Below, piece by piece: positions 1-8,484 of a stretch of 34,164 bases of DNA. The notes beneath the pieces were generated by a model. It made no database searches and was not told the origin of the DNA. It saw only the letters and a list, made by a program, of their open reading frames with translations. The stretch is from Hansschlegelia zhihuaiae (GTDB taxonomy: Bacteria > Pseudomonadota > Alphaproteobacteria > Rhizobiales > Methylopilaceae). The DNA lies in the NCBI RefSeq assembly GCF_004103825.1, contig NZ_RYFI01000007.1:1-34164 (forward strand), in the 5' to 3' direction. The translations under genes were made by a program, and so were the position numbers. Each line of letters begins with the position of its first letter. The stretch's first letter is position 1.

Positions 1-948
1 GGCGGCGCGGGCGCTTTGCTGGCCAGCGGTCCTCTAAACGCCGACCATGTGCTGGCGCTTTGCCCGCAATATTCGGTGCTCGATCCGGAGCTGCCGGTGG
101 CGGCCGCCTGGCGGTCCGCCATGAAGGGGACGCCAGAACTCTTCGCCCTGCCTGATCTGCTCAGTCGGACGGCCCGGGTGTTCGTGGTGGTGGACCCGAG
201 CTATGGGACGGACATGGCGCACTATCGCGCCGTCGAAAGGACGCGTCCCGTCACCATGATCGCAACGCCGTTCGCGAAGCACGACGCGCCAAAATTCCTG
301 CAGGAGGCCGGCCTCCTAGCCCGCCTCGTCCTCGGCGTAGCGGCCGGGCAGGACGGGCGTCGTCTGGTGGCGACCGGCCGCAGAGCCCGCCGCCGCGGCG
401 TCGCGCGCTATTGGCAGGGCCTGGGGTCGGCAACCCGCGGCCGGTGGCCTGCGGCGCGGGCTCGTGCGGTCCAGATGGCGGGCGAGCTCGCGATCGACGC
501 CGTTCGAAACGGCCGGTCGGTGCGCGAAGGATTTTCCGCCATCTCCATGCATGTCGGCGCCCTCGCCGCGGCGGGCCGCGGAGCCGAGGCCGAGAGCATC
601 GCGGCGGAGATGGTCCGGCTGTGTCCGGACGAGCCGAGCGCCTTCGCCCTGGTGGGCGGCCTGGCGTTTCAGGCGGGCCGGCTCGAGGAGGCCGAACGGG
701 CGTTCACGGCCGCCATCCGGATCGACAAGTCGGCGAACGAAATCCGGATGAGTCTCGTGCGGACCTTGATCCGCCTCGGCCGCCAGGACGACGCGGCCAA
801 GCATCTGGCGCGCTGCGCCTTGGCGCGCGGCAGCTGGAAGACGTGGCAGGGCGTCGTCACCGAACTGGCCAAAGCAGGCGTGACAGGCGCCATGGTCGAG
901 TTGGCGACCAGGAAAGTGAATGAACTCAAGTCGCCCGCGCCGGTATGA
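1..948 (+). CDS. Alpha/beta-hydrolase-like protein with TPR-like C-terminus (5' truncated)
   Basis: The reading frame is open from base 1, so the true start lies upstream; TTG at 16 is only an internal candidate. The first residues (GGAGALLAS) look like the segment just after the nucleophile elbow of an alpha/beta hydrolase, and the later VVDPSYGTD and AKHDAP pieces fit where such enzymes place their acid and histidine. About residues 170-290 of the visible part form helical pairs rich in A, G, L and E (for example AGRLEEAERAFTAAI), typical of tetratricopeptide repeats. Similar hydrolase/TPR proteins occur in alphaproteobacterial polysaccharide and surface loci, but nothing here proves a substrate. 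It ends at TGA 946-948, 88 bp before the next gene on the same strand. Coding status is firm; the family call is moderate because the nucleophile motif is outside the window. Confidence 0.7.
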   Translation, partial: GGAGALLASGPLNADHVLALCPQYSVLDPELPVAAAWRSAMKGTPELFALPDLLSRTARVFVVVDPSYGTDMAHYRAVERTRPVTMIATPFAKHDAPKFLQEAGLLARLVLGVAAGQDGRRLVATGRRARRRGVARYWQGLGSATRGRWPAARARAVQMAGELAIDAVRNGRSVREGFSAISMHVGALAAAGRGAEAESIAAEMVRLCPDEPSAFALVGGLAFQAGRLEEAERAFTAAIRIDKSANEIRMSLVRTLIRLGRQDDAAKHLARCALARGSWKTWQGVVTELAKAGVTGAMVELATRKVNELKSPAPV

Positions 949-1036
949 CCGAGCGCCGGCGTCCAGGCGGCGCTGAACACGGTCAGAACGGCCCGCCCGC
1001 TCGTCCTCCATGCGTTCTACGGGCGATGACGGAGCC

Positions 1037-2329
1037 ATGACGCCGCTCGCCGCCTCGCCTCGCGCCGTCTCGCGCAGGTCGCTCGCCGTCGCGGCGTTCT
1101 CGACAATCGTCGAGTGGTACGACTTCACGCTCTACCTCTATCTCGCGACGGTGCTCTCGCGGGTGTTCCTCGGCGGCGGCGAGGCTTCGCTCGCCGCGAC
1201 GCTGGCGGGCTTTGCGGCCGCCTATCTCCTGCGCCCGCTCGGCGCGATCGTGTTCGGCCATGTCGGCGACCGGTTCGGGCGCCGGCGCGCGATGCTGCTC
1301 TCGGTCGCCGTCATGACGGCCGCCATGCTCGCCACCGCGTGCCTTCCCAGCTACGCCGAGATCGGGGCATGGGCTGGATGGGGGCTCCTGCTTCTGCGCT
1401 GCGTGACGAGCTTCGCGGTCGGGGGCGAGTATGTCGGCGTGGTCGCCTATCTGTTCGAGGGCGCCCGCACCGAGCGGCGCGGGCTGATCGTCTCCTCGGC
1501 GGCCGCGGCGAGCGAGGTGGGGGCGCTTGCGGCCGTCGGCCTGTCCGCTCTGACCGTCCATTCGCTGAGCCCCGCGGCGCTCGACGCCTGGGGCTGGCGC
1601 ATCCCGTTCCTCGCCGGCGCGGCGCTCGCCGCGGTCGTCTGGGTCGCGCGCTACGCCATGGAGGAATCTCCGGACTTCGAGCGGCAGCGCGCCGCCGGCA
1701 CGGCGCCCGACCACCCGCTGCGCTTCGCGCTGGCCAACCACCGGGCGGGCATCGCGCGCGGCTTCGCCATTTCGGCGCTCGGCTCGATCACCTATTACGT
1801 CGGCATCACCTATGCGCCGGCCTTTCTCAGCTCGACCGGGGCGTTCGGAGAAGGCGACGCGCTCGTCCTGTCCACGGCCGCCGCGGCGGCCGTCATCCTC
1901 GCGACCCCGGTCGCGGGCGCGCTGTCGGACCGGTTCGGCCGCAAGCCGACGCTCGCGCTGCTCGGCCTGCTGAGCGCGGTGCTGCCGGTCCCGATGTTCT
2001 CGCTGATGGTCGGCGGCTCGACCCCTGGCGCGCTGTTCGGGGCGGTCGTGCTGGCCTGCGTCGCGGGGGGCGTTAGCGCGGTCGGCGCGGTCGCCACCGC
2101 CGAGCAACTGCCTGGCGAAGGCCGCCTGACCGGCCTCGCTTTGGGGGCGACGGCCGCAACCGCGGTGTTCGGCGGCGTCGCGCCCTATGTCGCCCACGAG
2201 CTCATGGAGCGCACAGGATCGCCGCTGGCGCCCGGCGCGATGATCGCGGCGGTGGCGCTCGTCGTTCTGCCGGTCTTGCTGCGGCTGCCCGAGCGTCCGC
2301 CAGACCCGCAGACCCTCACGGACGCCTGA
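1037..2329 (+). CDS. MFS transporter, metabolite:H+ symporter (MHS) family
   Basis: A 430-aa inner-membrane permease with about twelve hydrophobic segments. Near the N-terminus it carries EWYDF, the hallmark of the MHS family (KgtP, ProP and ShiA relatives). Between TM2 and TM3 is GHVGDRFGRRR, the MFS signature loop, and a second copy, GALSDRFGRKP, lies in the C-terminal half. Family members import organic acids, betaine/proline or shikimate with protons; the substrate cannot be read from sequence. An in-frame ATG at 1010 would add nine residues; ATG 1037 begins a sequence more like the family, and neither has a strong, well-spaced ribosome site. It lies directly upstream of the osmolyte genes on the same strand, so uptake of a compatible solute or its precursor is an attractive but unproven idea. 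A 7-bp hairpin follows the stop. Confidence 0.88.
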   Translation: MTPLAASPRAVSRRSLAVAAFSTIVEWYDFTLYLYLATVLSRVFLGGGEASLAATLAGFAAAYLLRPLGAIVFGHVGDRFGRRRAMLLSVAVMTAAMLATACLPSYAEIGAWAGWGLLLLRCVTSFAVGGEYVGVVAYLFEGARTERRGLIVSSAAAASEVGALAAVGLSALTVHSLSPAALDAWGWRIPFLAGAALAAVVWVARYAMEESPDFERQRAAGTAPDHPLRFALANHRAGIARGFAISALGSITYYVGITYAPAFLSSTGAFGEGDALVLSTAAAAAVILATPVAGALSDRFGRKPTLALLGLLSAVLPVPMFSLMVGGSTPGALFGAVVLACVAGGVSAVGAVATAEQLPGEGRLTGLALGATAATAVFGGVAPYVAHELMERTGSPLAPGAMIAAVALVVLPVLLRLPERPPDPQTLTDA

Positions 2330-2346
2330 AGCCCTGCGGCTGGCGA

Positions 2347-2366
2347 CGCCGCGGAATCGCGCGGCG
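2347..2366 (+). terminator. GC hairpin after the MHS transporter
   Basis: Perfect 7-bp stem CGCCGCG (2347-2353) and CGCGGCG (2360-2366) with a 6-nt loop, 17 bp after the transporter stop. No T tract follows, so it is at best a weak or factor-assisted terminator separating this gene from asnO. Confidence 0.3.
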
Positions 2367-2489
2367 CCCGCTCCTGCAAGATCCGCCGGCGCCTCCCTTT
2401 TCGCCATGCCTCGAAATGCCCACGGACTCGATTTCGCGCGTCCGCGCCCCACGTTGCATCGCACAACATCCCAGCGAGGCGACGGCGAA

Positions 2490-4262
2490 ATGTGCGGCAT
2501 CTGCGGCGAAGCGACCTTTCTCGGCCAGCCGGCCTCGGTCCAGGCCGTCGCGGCGATGTCGGGCTGCATGACGGCGCGCGGCCCCGACGGCGACGGCATC
2601 GTGTCGCGCGGCCGCGTCGCGTTCGGCCACCGTCGGCTGAAGATCATCGACCTCTCGGAAAAGGCCGAGCAGCCGATGGTCGACCCGACGCTCGGCCTGA
2701 CCGTCGTCTTCAACGGCTGCATCTACAACCACAGGGAGCTCCGCGCCGAGCTCGAGGCCAAGGGCTTCACCTTCTTCTCCGACGGCGACACCGAGGTGAT
2801 CGTCAAGGGCTGGAAGGCCTGGGGGACGGAGCTGCCGAATAAGCTGTTCGGCATGTTCGCGATCGCGATCCATGAGCGCGACAGCGGCCGCGTGATCCTC
2901 ATCCGCGACCGGCTCGGCATCAAGCCGCTCTATGTGTCGGAAGGAAACGGCCGGCTGCGCTTCGCATCCTCGCTGCCGTCGCTGCTCGCGGCCGGCGGGG
3001 TCGACACGTCGATCGATCCGGCGGCGCTCAACGCCTATATGACGTTCCATTCCGTGGTGCCGGCCCCGCGCACCATCCTCTCCGGGGTCCGGAAGCTGCC
3101 GCCCGCGACCCTCAAGATCTGGGAGCCGGACGGCCGCACCAAGGAGATGGTCTACTGGTCCGTCTCCTACGAGCGCTCGGCCGCCGACGTCGGGCGGTCT
3201 TTCGACGAGTGGCGCGAGGAGGTGCACGCCAGCCTCCGCACCGCCGTGAAGCGCCGCATGGTGGCGGACGTCCCCGTCGGGGTGCTGCTCTCGGGCGGCG
3301 TCGACTCGAGCGTGGTGGTGGCGCTGCTCTCCGAGCTCGGCCACGAGAGGATCGAGACCTTCTCGATCGGCTTCGAGGCGCGCGGCGGCGAGGAAGGCGA
3401 CGAGTTCAAATATTCCGACATCATCGTCGACCGCTTCAAGACCTCGCACCACAAGATCATGATCGAGGAGCGCCGGATGCTCGACGCGTTGCCGGGCGCG
3501 ATCCAGGCGATGTCGGAGCCGATGGTGAGCCACGACTGCGTGGCCTTCTATCTACTCTCCGAAGAGGTCCGGAAATACGTCACCGTGGTGCAGTCGGGAC
3601 AAGGCGCCGACGAGATCTTCGCGGGCTATCACTGGTACCCGAAGGTCGCGGACTCCAACGATCCGGTCGCGGCCTACGCCGAGGCCTTCTTCGACCGCGA
3701 CAACGACCGCTTCAACGCCCATGTGACGAATGAATATGGCGGCGCCGACCACGCCCGGGCGTTTGTCGAGGAGCATTTCGCGACGCCGGGCGCGGACGAC
3801 GCCGTCGACAAGGCGCTCCGCCTCGACTCGACCGTGATGCTGGTCGATGACCCGGTGAAGCGGGTCGACAACATGACCATGGCGCATTCGCTCGAGGCGC
3901 GCGTGCCGTTCCTCGACCACGAGCTGGTCGAGCTCGCCGCCCGCATCCCGGGCCAGCACAAGCTGGCGGACGGCGGCAAGGGCGTCCTGAAGGACCTCGC
4001 CCGGCACATCGTGCCGAAGGAAGTGGTGGACCGGCCCAAGGGCTACTTCCCGGTTCCCGGCCTCAAATATCTCGAGGGCAAGACCCTCGAGATGGTGCGC
4101 GACGCGCTCGGGAGCCGGGCGGCGCGCGAGCGCGGCCTGTTCCGCCAAGACTATCTCGACGCGCTGTTCGAGGATCCGACGGCGCACATAACCCCGCTCA
4201 AGGGGTCCGAGCTCTGGCAATGCGCCCTGCTCGAGGTGTGGCTGCAGACGCACGGCGTCTGA
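2490..4262 (+). CDS. asnO: N-acetylglutaminylglutamine amidotransferase (asparagine synthase family)
   Basis: A 590-aa class II glutamine amidotransferase fused to an asparagine synthase domain. ATG 2490 is chosen because it gives MCGICG, placing the catalytic Cys at position 2 after Met removal; an upstream in-frame ATG at 2406 would bury it. GAGG at 2476-2479 sits 10 nt before the start. Residues 1-210 form the glutaminase (RGPDGDG, FNGCIYNHRELR). The synthase part carries the ATP pyrophosphatase loop SGGVDSS at 268-274. In Sinorhizobium meliloti the AsnO family performs the last step of NAGGN synthesis, amidating N-acetylglutaminylglutamine with ATP and glutamine. The two downstream genes are the usual partners of this subfamily, which favours this role over plain AsnB. 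The pathway is osmotically induced in characterised species; no specific promoter element was recognised in the 160 bp upstream. Confidence 0.93.
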   Translation: MCGICGEATFLGQPASVQAVAAMSGCMTARGPDGDGIVSRGRVAFGHRRLKIIDLSEKAEQPMVDPTLGLTVVFNGCIYNHRELRAELEAKGFTFFSDGDTEVIVKGWKAWGTELPNKLFGMFAIAIHERDSGRVILIRDRLGIKPLYVSEGNGRLRFASSLPSLLAAGGVDTSIDPAALNAYMTFHSVVPAPRTILSGVRKLPPATLKIWEPDGRTKEMVYWSVSYERSAADVGRSFDEWREEVHASLRTAVKRRMVADVPVGVLLSGGVDSSVVVALLSELGHERIETFSIGFEARGGEEGDEFKYSDIIVDRFKTSHHKIMIEERRMLDALPGAIQAMSEPMVSHDCVAFYLLSEEVRKYVTVVQSGQGADEIFAGYHWYPKVADSNDPVAAYAEAFFDRDNDRFNAHVTNEYGGADHARAFVEEHFATPGADDAVDKALRLDSTVMLVDDPVKRVDNMTMAHSLEARVPFLDHELVELAARIPGQHKLADGGKGVLKDLARHIVPKEVVDRPKGYFPVPGLKYLEGKTLEMVRDALGSRAARERGLFRQDYLDALFEDPTAHITPLKGSELWQCALLEVWLQTHGV

Positions 4263-4317
4263 CGAAGGCGGTCTTCGGTCGCCCGCGAACTGAACTGATC
4301 GAAAGGCGTTTGACCCG

Positions 4318-6054
4318 ATGGCTCCAGCAGTCGCCGCCCGCGAAACCGACCTGCGCGATGACGAGGCCGCAGCGATGCAGGGACAGCGAAAGGACGCGAT
4401 CGTCGACTGCGGCTGGGGTCGCCTGCTGTTTGGCCAGACCTTCGCGGACCCGCGCGCGCTCGCAGACGCGCTTCGCGAGGAGGGCCCCGATCGGCGCGAC
4501 ATTGCGGTCTATGTCGACGACCCCCACGTCCTGCTGGCCCAGGCGCCGCTCGAGCTATTCCTCGATCCGAGCCACATGTACCGGCTCGACCTCGAGACCT
4601 ACCAGCCCTCGAAGCGCGGCCAGCGCGCCTTCCACGTCCGCGCGCTCGAAAGTGCGCACGACATAGAGGCGGTGAATCGCATCTACGCCGCGCGCCAGAT
4701 GGTCTCGGCCCGGCCGGACTTCTACGAACGCATGCGCGGGGACCGGACGCTCGTCCACCTCGTCGCCGAGGACGTCCGGACCCGCGAGATCATCGGGACG
4801 GTGACGGGTGTCGACCATGTCGCAGCCTTCGGCGACGAGGATCGCGGATCGTCGCTGTGGTGCCTCGCGGTCGATCCGCAGTCGCGGCATCCGGGCGTCG
4901 GAGAGACGCTCGCGCGGCGCCTTGCGGAGCTGTTCAAGGCGCGAGGGGCGCGCTTCATGGACCTCTCCGTGATGCACGACAACGACCTCGCCATCGGGCT
5001 CTACGAGAAGCTTGGCTTCGTCCGGGTGCCGACCTTCTCGGTCAAGCGCCGCAACTACATCAATGAGCGCCTGTTCGTGGGCGAGCCGGGCGTCGAGGGA
5101 CTTAACCCTTACGCCAAGATCATCGTCGACGAAGCCAGACGGCGCGGCATCGGGGTCGACGTCGTCGACGCCGAGGGCGGCTTCTTCCGCCTGACCCATG
5201 GCGGCCGCTCGATCCTGTGCCGGGAGTCGCTCTCCGAGCTCACGACCGGCGTCGCGATGTCGATCTGCGACGACAAGGCTGTGACGCGCCGCGCCGTCGA
5301 GAAGGCCGGCGTCGTCGTTCCGAAGCAGATCGAGGCGGCCGGCGACGTCGAGGCGCTTAAGGCGTTTTTGGAGGAGCACGGCCAGGTCGTGGTGAAGCCC
5401 GCCCGTGGCGAGCAGGGCCGAGGCATCTCGGTCGGGCTGGAGACGATGGACGACCTTGAGGCCGCGATCGACCACGCTCGCGCTTTCTGCGACCGCGTGA
5501 TCGTCGAGCAGATGGTCGAGGGCGAGGACCTGCGCCTCATCGTCATCGACTTCAAGCTGGTGGCGGCGGCGATCCGCCGGCCCGCCAGGGTGATCGGCGA
5601 CGGCAAGTCGACGATCCGCACGCTAATCGAAGCGCAGAGCAAGCGCCGGCAGGCGGCGACCGGCGGCGAGAGCTCGATCCCGATCGATGGGCAGACCGAG
5701 CGCTGCGTCCGCAAGGCCGGCCATTCGCTCGACGACGTCGCGCCCGAGCACGAGATCGTCGCGGTGCGCAAGACCGCGAACCTCCACACCGGCGGAACGA
5801 TCCACGACGTCACCGGCGAGGTGCATCCCGCGCTGGTCGAGGCTGCGGTGAAATGCGCGCGGGCGATCGACATCCCGGTCTGCGGCATCGACTTCATGGT
5901 GAAGTCGCCGCGCGGGCCGGACTACGCGTTCATCGAGTGCAACGAGCGCCCCGGCCTCGCCAATCACGAGCCGCAGCCGACCGCGGAACGCTTCATCGAC
6001 CTCCTGTTCCCATTGTCGATGCCGGCGGCGATCCGCAGGGTGGGCATGGGCTGA
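4318..6054 (+). CDS. ngg: N-acetylglutaminylglutamine synthetase (GNAT + ATP-grasp fusion)
   Basis: A 578-aa bifunctional enzyme, called ngs in Sinorhizobium. Residues about 100-255 are a GNAT acetyltransferase: the acetyl-CoA loop RHPGVG lies at 190-195, followed by the helix ETLARRLAELF and by LYEKLGF at 229-234. Residues about 300-570 are an ATP-grasp ligase resembling cyanophycin and glutathione synthetases: VVKPARGEQGRGI around K360, VEQMVEGEDLR around E397, and the Mg/ATP acidic set in CGIDF (D525) and IECNERPG (E540, N542). Together they fit acetylation of glutamine followed by ATP-dependent ligation to a second glutamine. It starts 55 bp after asnO and is very likely cotranscribed. 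Within the family, two activities on one chain are normal, so the fusion is not itself unusual. Confidence 0.93.
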   Translation: MAPAVAARETDLRDDEAAAMQGQRKDAIVDCGWGRLLFGQTFADPRALADALREEGPDRRDIAVYVDDPHVLLAQAPLELFLDPSHMYRLDLETYQPSKRGQRAFHVRALESAHDIEAVNRIYAARQMVSARPDFYERMRGDRTLVHLVAEDVRTREIIGTVTGVDHVAAFGDEDRGSSLWCLAVDPQSRHPGVGETLARRLAELFKARGARFMDLSVMHDNDLAIGLYEKLGFVRVPTFSVKRRNYINERLFVGEPGVEGLNPYAKIIVDEARRRGIGVDVVDAEGGFFRLTHGGRSILCRESLSELTTGVAMSICDDKAVTRRAVEKAGVVVPKQIEAAGDVEALKAFLEEHGQVVVKPARGEQGRGISVGLETMDDLEAAIDHARAFCDRVIVEQMVEGEDLRLIVIDFKLVAAAIRRPARVIGDGKSTIRTLIEAQSKRRQAATGGESSIPIDGQTERCVRKAGHSLDDVAPEHEIVAVRKTANLHTGGTIHDVTGEVHPALVEAAVKCARAIDIPVCGIDFMVKSPRGPDYAFIECNERPGLANHEPQPTAERFIDLLFPLSMPAAIRRVGMG

Positions 6055-6060
6055 GGCGAA

Positions 6061-6083
6061 GGCGGGACCGGCAAAATCCCGCC
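6061..6083 (+). terminator. Hairpin between ngg and the M42 gene
   Basis: Perfect 7-bp stem GGCGGGA (6061-6067) and TCCCGCC (6077-6083) with a 9-nt loop, 6 bp after the ngg stop. It lacks a T tract. It may dampen readthrough into, or stabilise the message ahead of, the peptidase gene. Confidence 0.3.
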
Positions 6084-6164
6084 CGGGGGTTCGTGACGGC
6101 GGAACCGTGGTAAGGGAGGTCTCCCTCCGAATCGCCCCTCAGCGCCATCTGACCCCGGGGATCC

Positions 6165-7325
6165 ATGCCGCGTCTCGACGTCGACATCGACTACCTCTCC
6201 GAACAGCTTCGTGGGCTGCTCAAGATCCCGAGCCCCACGGGCTTCACCGATTCCATCACCCACGCGGTGGTGGACGAACTGGTGCGGCTCGGCGTCGAGC
6301 CCGAGGTCACGCGGCGCGGCGCGATCCGCGCCAAGCTCAAGGGACGCGCCAAGGATCCGTCGCGGGCGCTGATCGCGCATCTCGATACGCTGGGCGCGCA
6401 GGTGAAGCTCTTGAAGCCGAACGGGCGGCTCGAGATCGTGCCGATCGGCAACTGGTCGGCGCGCTTCGCCGAAGGCGCCCGCGTCACGATCTTCACCGAG
6501 CAGGGCGCCTATCGGGGCTCGATCCTGCCGCTCAAGGCCTCGGGCCACACCTTCGCAGACGAGGTCGACGATCAGCCGACAGGTTGGCAGTACGTCGAGG
6601 TCCGGGTCGACGCGCTGGTGCGGGACGTCGCCGACCTTCAGCGGCTCGGCTTCCATGTCGGTGACGTGGTGGCGATCGACACCCAGTCCGAGTTTCTCGA
6701 GAACGGCTTCATCGTCTCGCGCCATCTCGACGACAAGGCCGGCGTCGCGATCCTGCTCACGACGCTCAAGGCCATCGTGGAATCCGGCAAGAAGCCGCCG
6801 GTCGACACCTGGTTCGTGCTGTCGATCGCGGAGGAGGTGGGAGTCGGGGCCGCCGCCGTGCTGCCGCATGACGTCGCCGCCATGGTCACGATCGACAACG
6901 GCACCACTGCGCCCGGCCAGGCGAGCGACGAATTCGGCGTGACGATAGCGATGGCGGACCAGACGGGGCCCTTCGACTATCACCTCACCCACGAGCTCAT
7001 CCGGCTCGCGCGCGAGTACGACATCCGCCACCAGCGGGACGTGTTCCGCTACTACCGCTCCGACTCGGCCTCCGCGATCGAGGCCGGCGCGGACGTGCGA
7101 ACCGCGCTCGCGACCTTCGGGGTCGACGCCAGCCACGGCTATGAGCGCATCCACATGCACGCGCTGCGCTCGCTCGCGGAGCTGATGACCGCCTGGGCGA
7201 CGAGCGAGGTCGAGATCAAGCGCGACGCCAAGCCGCTGGGCTCGATCGAGGGCTTCCCGCACCAGCCGACCGCGCCGGCCGAGCCCGACATCGAGCCCAG
7301 CGAGACGCTGCCCGCGAGGGAGTGA
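6165..7325 (+). CDS. NAGGN-associated M42 family metallopeptidase
   Basis: A 386-aa cytoplasmic protein of the M42 aminopeptidase/cellulase-M family. The five dinuclear zinc ligands and the catalytic base are visible: H72 in AHLDT, D189/D190 in RHLDDKAG, the glutamate pair E223/E224 in IAEEVG, D244 in VTIDNG and H324 in ASHGYER. This subtype regularly sits beside asnO and ngg, forming a recognised three-gene set. The likely role is turnover or trimming of the NAGGN peptide or of N-acetylglutamine peptides, but to my knowledge that reaction is inferred from context. It begins 110 bp after ngg, with only a weak GGGGA (6157-6161) before ATG, so it may have its own expression control. The C-terminus (about 355-386) is a Pro/Glu-rich tail. 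It converges on the tad genes. Confidence 0.9.
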   Translation: MPRLDVDIDYLSEQLRGLLKIPSPTGFTDSITHAVVDELVRLGVEPEVTRRGAIRAKLKGRAKDPSRALIAHLDTLGAQVKLLKPNGRLEIVPIGNWSARFAEGARVTIFTEQGAYRGSILPLKASGHTFADEVDDQPTGWQYVEVRVDALVRDVADLQRLGFHVGDVVAIDTQSEFLENGFIVSRHLDDKAGVAILLTTLKAIVESGKKPPVDTWFVLSIAEEVGVGAAAVLPHDVAAMVTIDNGTTAPGQASDEFGVTIAMADQTGPFDYHLTHELIRLAREYDIRHQRDVFRYYRSDSASAIEAGADVRTALATFGVDASHGYERIHMHALRSLAELMTAWATSEVEIKRDAKPLGSIEGFPHQPTAPAEPDIEPSETLPARE

Positions 7326-7364
7326 AGGACGGACGTCGTCCCGGCCGCAGCCGAAGGCGGAGAG

Positions 7365-7412
7365 CCGGGATCGTCTTCAAGGTCGAGCGCTCGATCCGGG
7401 TGACGATCCCGG
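7365..7412. repeat. Inverted repeat, bidirectional terminator or dispersed Rhizobiales palindrome
   Basis: Perfect 11-bp arms CCGGGATCGTC (7365-7375) and GACGATCCCGG (7402-7412) with a 26-nt loop, in the gap between two convergent genes. GTCGTCCCGG before it and CCGTCCGGGAT after it are partial extra copies of the arm. The position fits a two-way terminator. The CCGGGATCGTC wording also recalls the dispersed palindromic intergenic elements common in Hyphomicrobiales genomes; one copy in a window cannot separate these options. Confidence 0.5.
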
Positions 7413-7459
7413 ATCGGCGCGAGCGCCGTCCGGGATAACGCGGAACGCCGGAGCCGACC

Positions 7460-8434
7460 TCACTTCACGGCCATGACCGTGATGTAGGCCGGCCCGAGGA
7501 TCACCACGAAGATCACCGGCAGGAAGAACAGGATCATCGGCACCGTGAGCTTCGGCGGCAGCCCCGCAGCCTTCTTCTCGGCCTCGGACATGCGCGTGTC
7601 GCGGCTGTCCTGCGCGAGCACGCGCAGCGCCTGGCTGACGGGCGTGCCGTATTTGTCCGCCTGGATGAGAGCGGTGCCGACCGACTTCACCGAGTCGAGC
7701 CCGGTGCGCGCGCCGAAATTCTCATAGGCCGTGCGCCTGTCCTGCAAATAGGACATCTCGGCCATGGTCAGCGTCAGCTCCTCGGCGAGCGCGACCGACT
7801 GCGAGCCGATCTCGTCCGCCACCTTGCGGAACGCCGCTTCGACCGACATCCCGGATTCGACGCAGATCAGCATGAGGTCGAGCGCGTCCGGAAAGGCGCG
7901 CCGCATCTGGGTCTGCCGCTTCTGGGTCTGGTTCTTCAGGAACAGCTCCGGCGCCTTGACGCCAAGATAGGTGGCGAAGACCACCGCTCCGACGCGCACA
8001 AGGGCCGACTGGCCGAAATCCTCGATCAGGAACAGATAGAACAGCGAGACGACCAGGAAGCCGATGGGGACGACCATCCGGAAGAACAGGAAGGCGGTCA
8101 TCGCGCCGGGGCCGCGATAACCGGCGAGCTGCAGCCGCTCCTTGGCGTCCTCGGTGCCGAGATGCTTGGCCAGGTTGAACTGGCTCACGACGTTCTGCAT
8201 GTAGGCCTTGGGCTCGCGCTTGAGGCCTTTGCGCTCGCCCCTCGCCAGACGCTCGCGTTCGCGCGCCCGGATCTTCGATCGCTCGGTCGCGACCGCCTTC
8301 ATGCGCTTCTCCAGCGGGTCGTTAGCGAGCAGCGGCATGCCGAGGGTGAGGACCGTGGCGACGGCCGCGATCGCGGCGAAGATCCCGGCCAGCTGGCGCG
8401 GATCGTTCACGGCATGGAAGATGAGTTCGATCAC
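7460..8434 (-). CDS. tadC: Tad pilus inner-membrane platform protein TadC
   Basis: A 324-aa type II secretion F (GSPII_F) domain protein. The open frame runs up to 8539, but GTG at 8434 is preferred: it begins VIELIFHAVND before the first membrane segment, has AGGGA about 10 nt upstream, and avoids overlapping tadB. There is one hydrophobic segment near the N-terminus, two around residues 110-165, the cytoplasmic F domain (PDALDLMLICVESGMSVEAAF) and a last segment near the end (VPMILFFLPVIFVVILGP). With TadB it forms the platform on which the CpaF ATPase drives Flp pilin assembly. It is the last gene visible in the minus-strand operon; no tadD or minor pilin gene follows, because a plus-strand gene converges here. 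Confidence 0.93.
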   Translation of the reverse strand: MIELIFHAVNDPRQLAGIFAAIAAVATVLTLGMPLLANDPLEKRMKAVATERSKIRARERERLARGERKGLKREPKAYMQNVVSQFNLAKHLGTEDAKERLQLAGYRGPGAMTAFLFFRMVVPIGFLVVSLFYLFLIEDFGQSALVRVGAVVFATYLGVKAPELFLKNQTQKRQTQMRRAFPDALDLMLICVESGMSVEAAFRKVADEIGSQSVALAEELTLTMAEMSYLQDRRTAYENFGARTGLDSVKSVGTALIQADKYGTPVSQALRVLAQDSRDTRMSEAEKKAAGLPPKLTVPMILFFLPVIFVVILGPAYITVMAVK

Positions 8435-8484
8435 GCGCGGACGTCCCTGATGCGGCTTCGGCCCGGCCGTCTTCGGCCGCGGCG

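Noticed and set aside
983-3533. Long minus-strand frames over the transporter and asnO
   Set aside because: Low-complexity Arg-rich translations with no motifs, opposite strongly supported genes.
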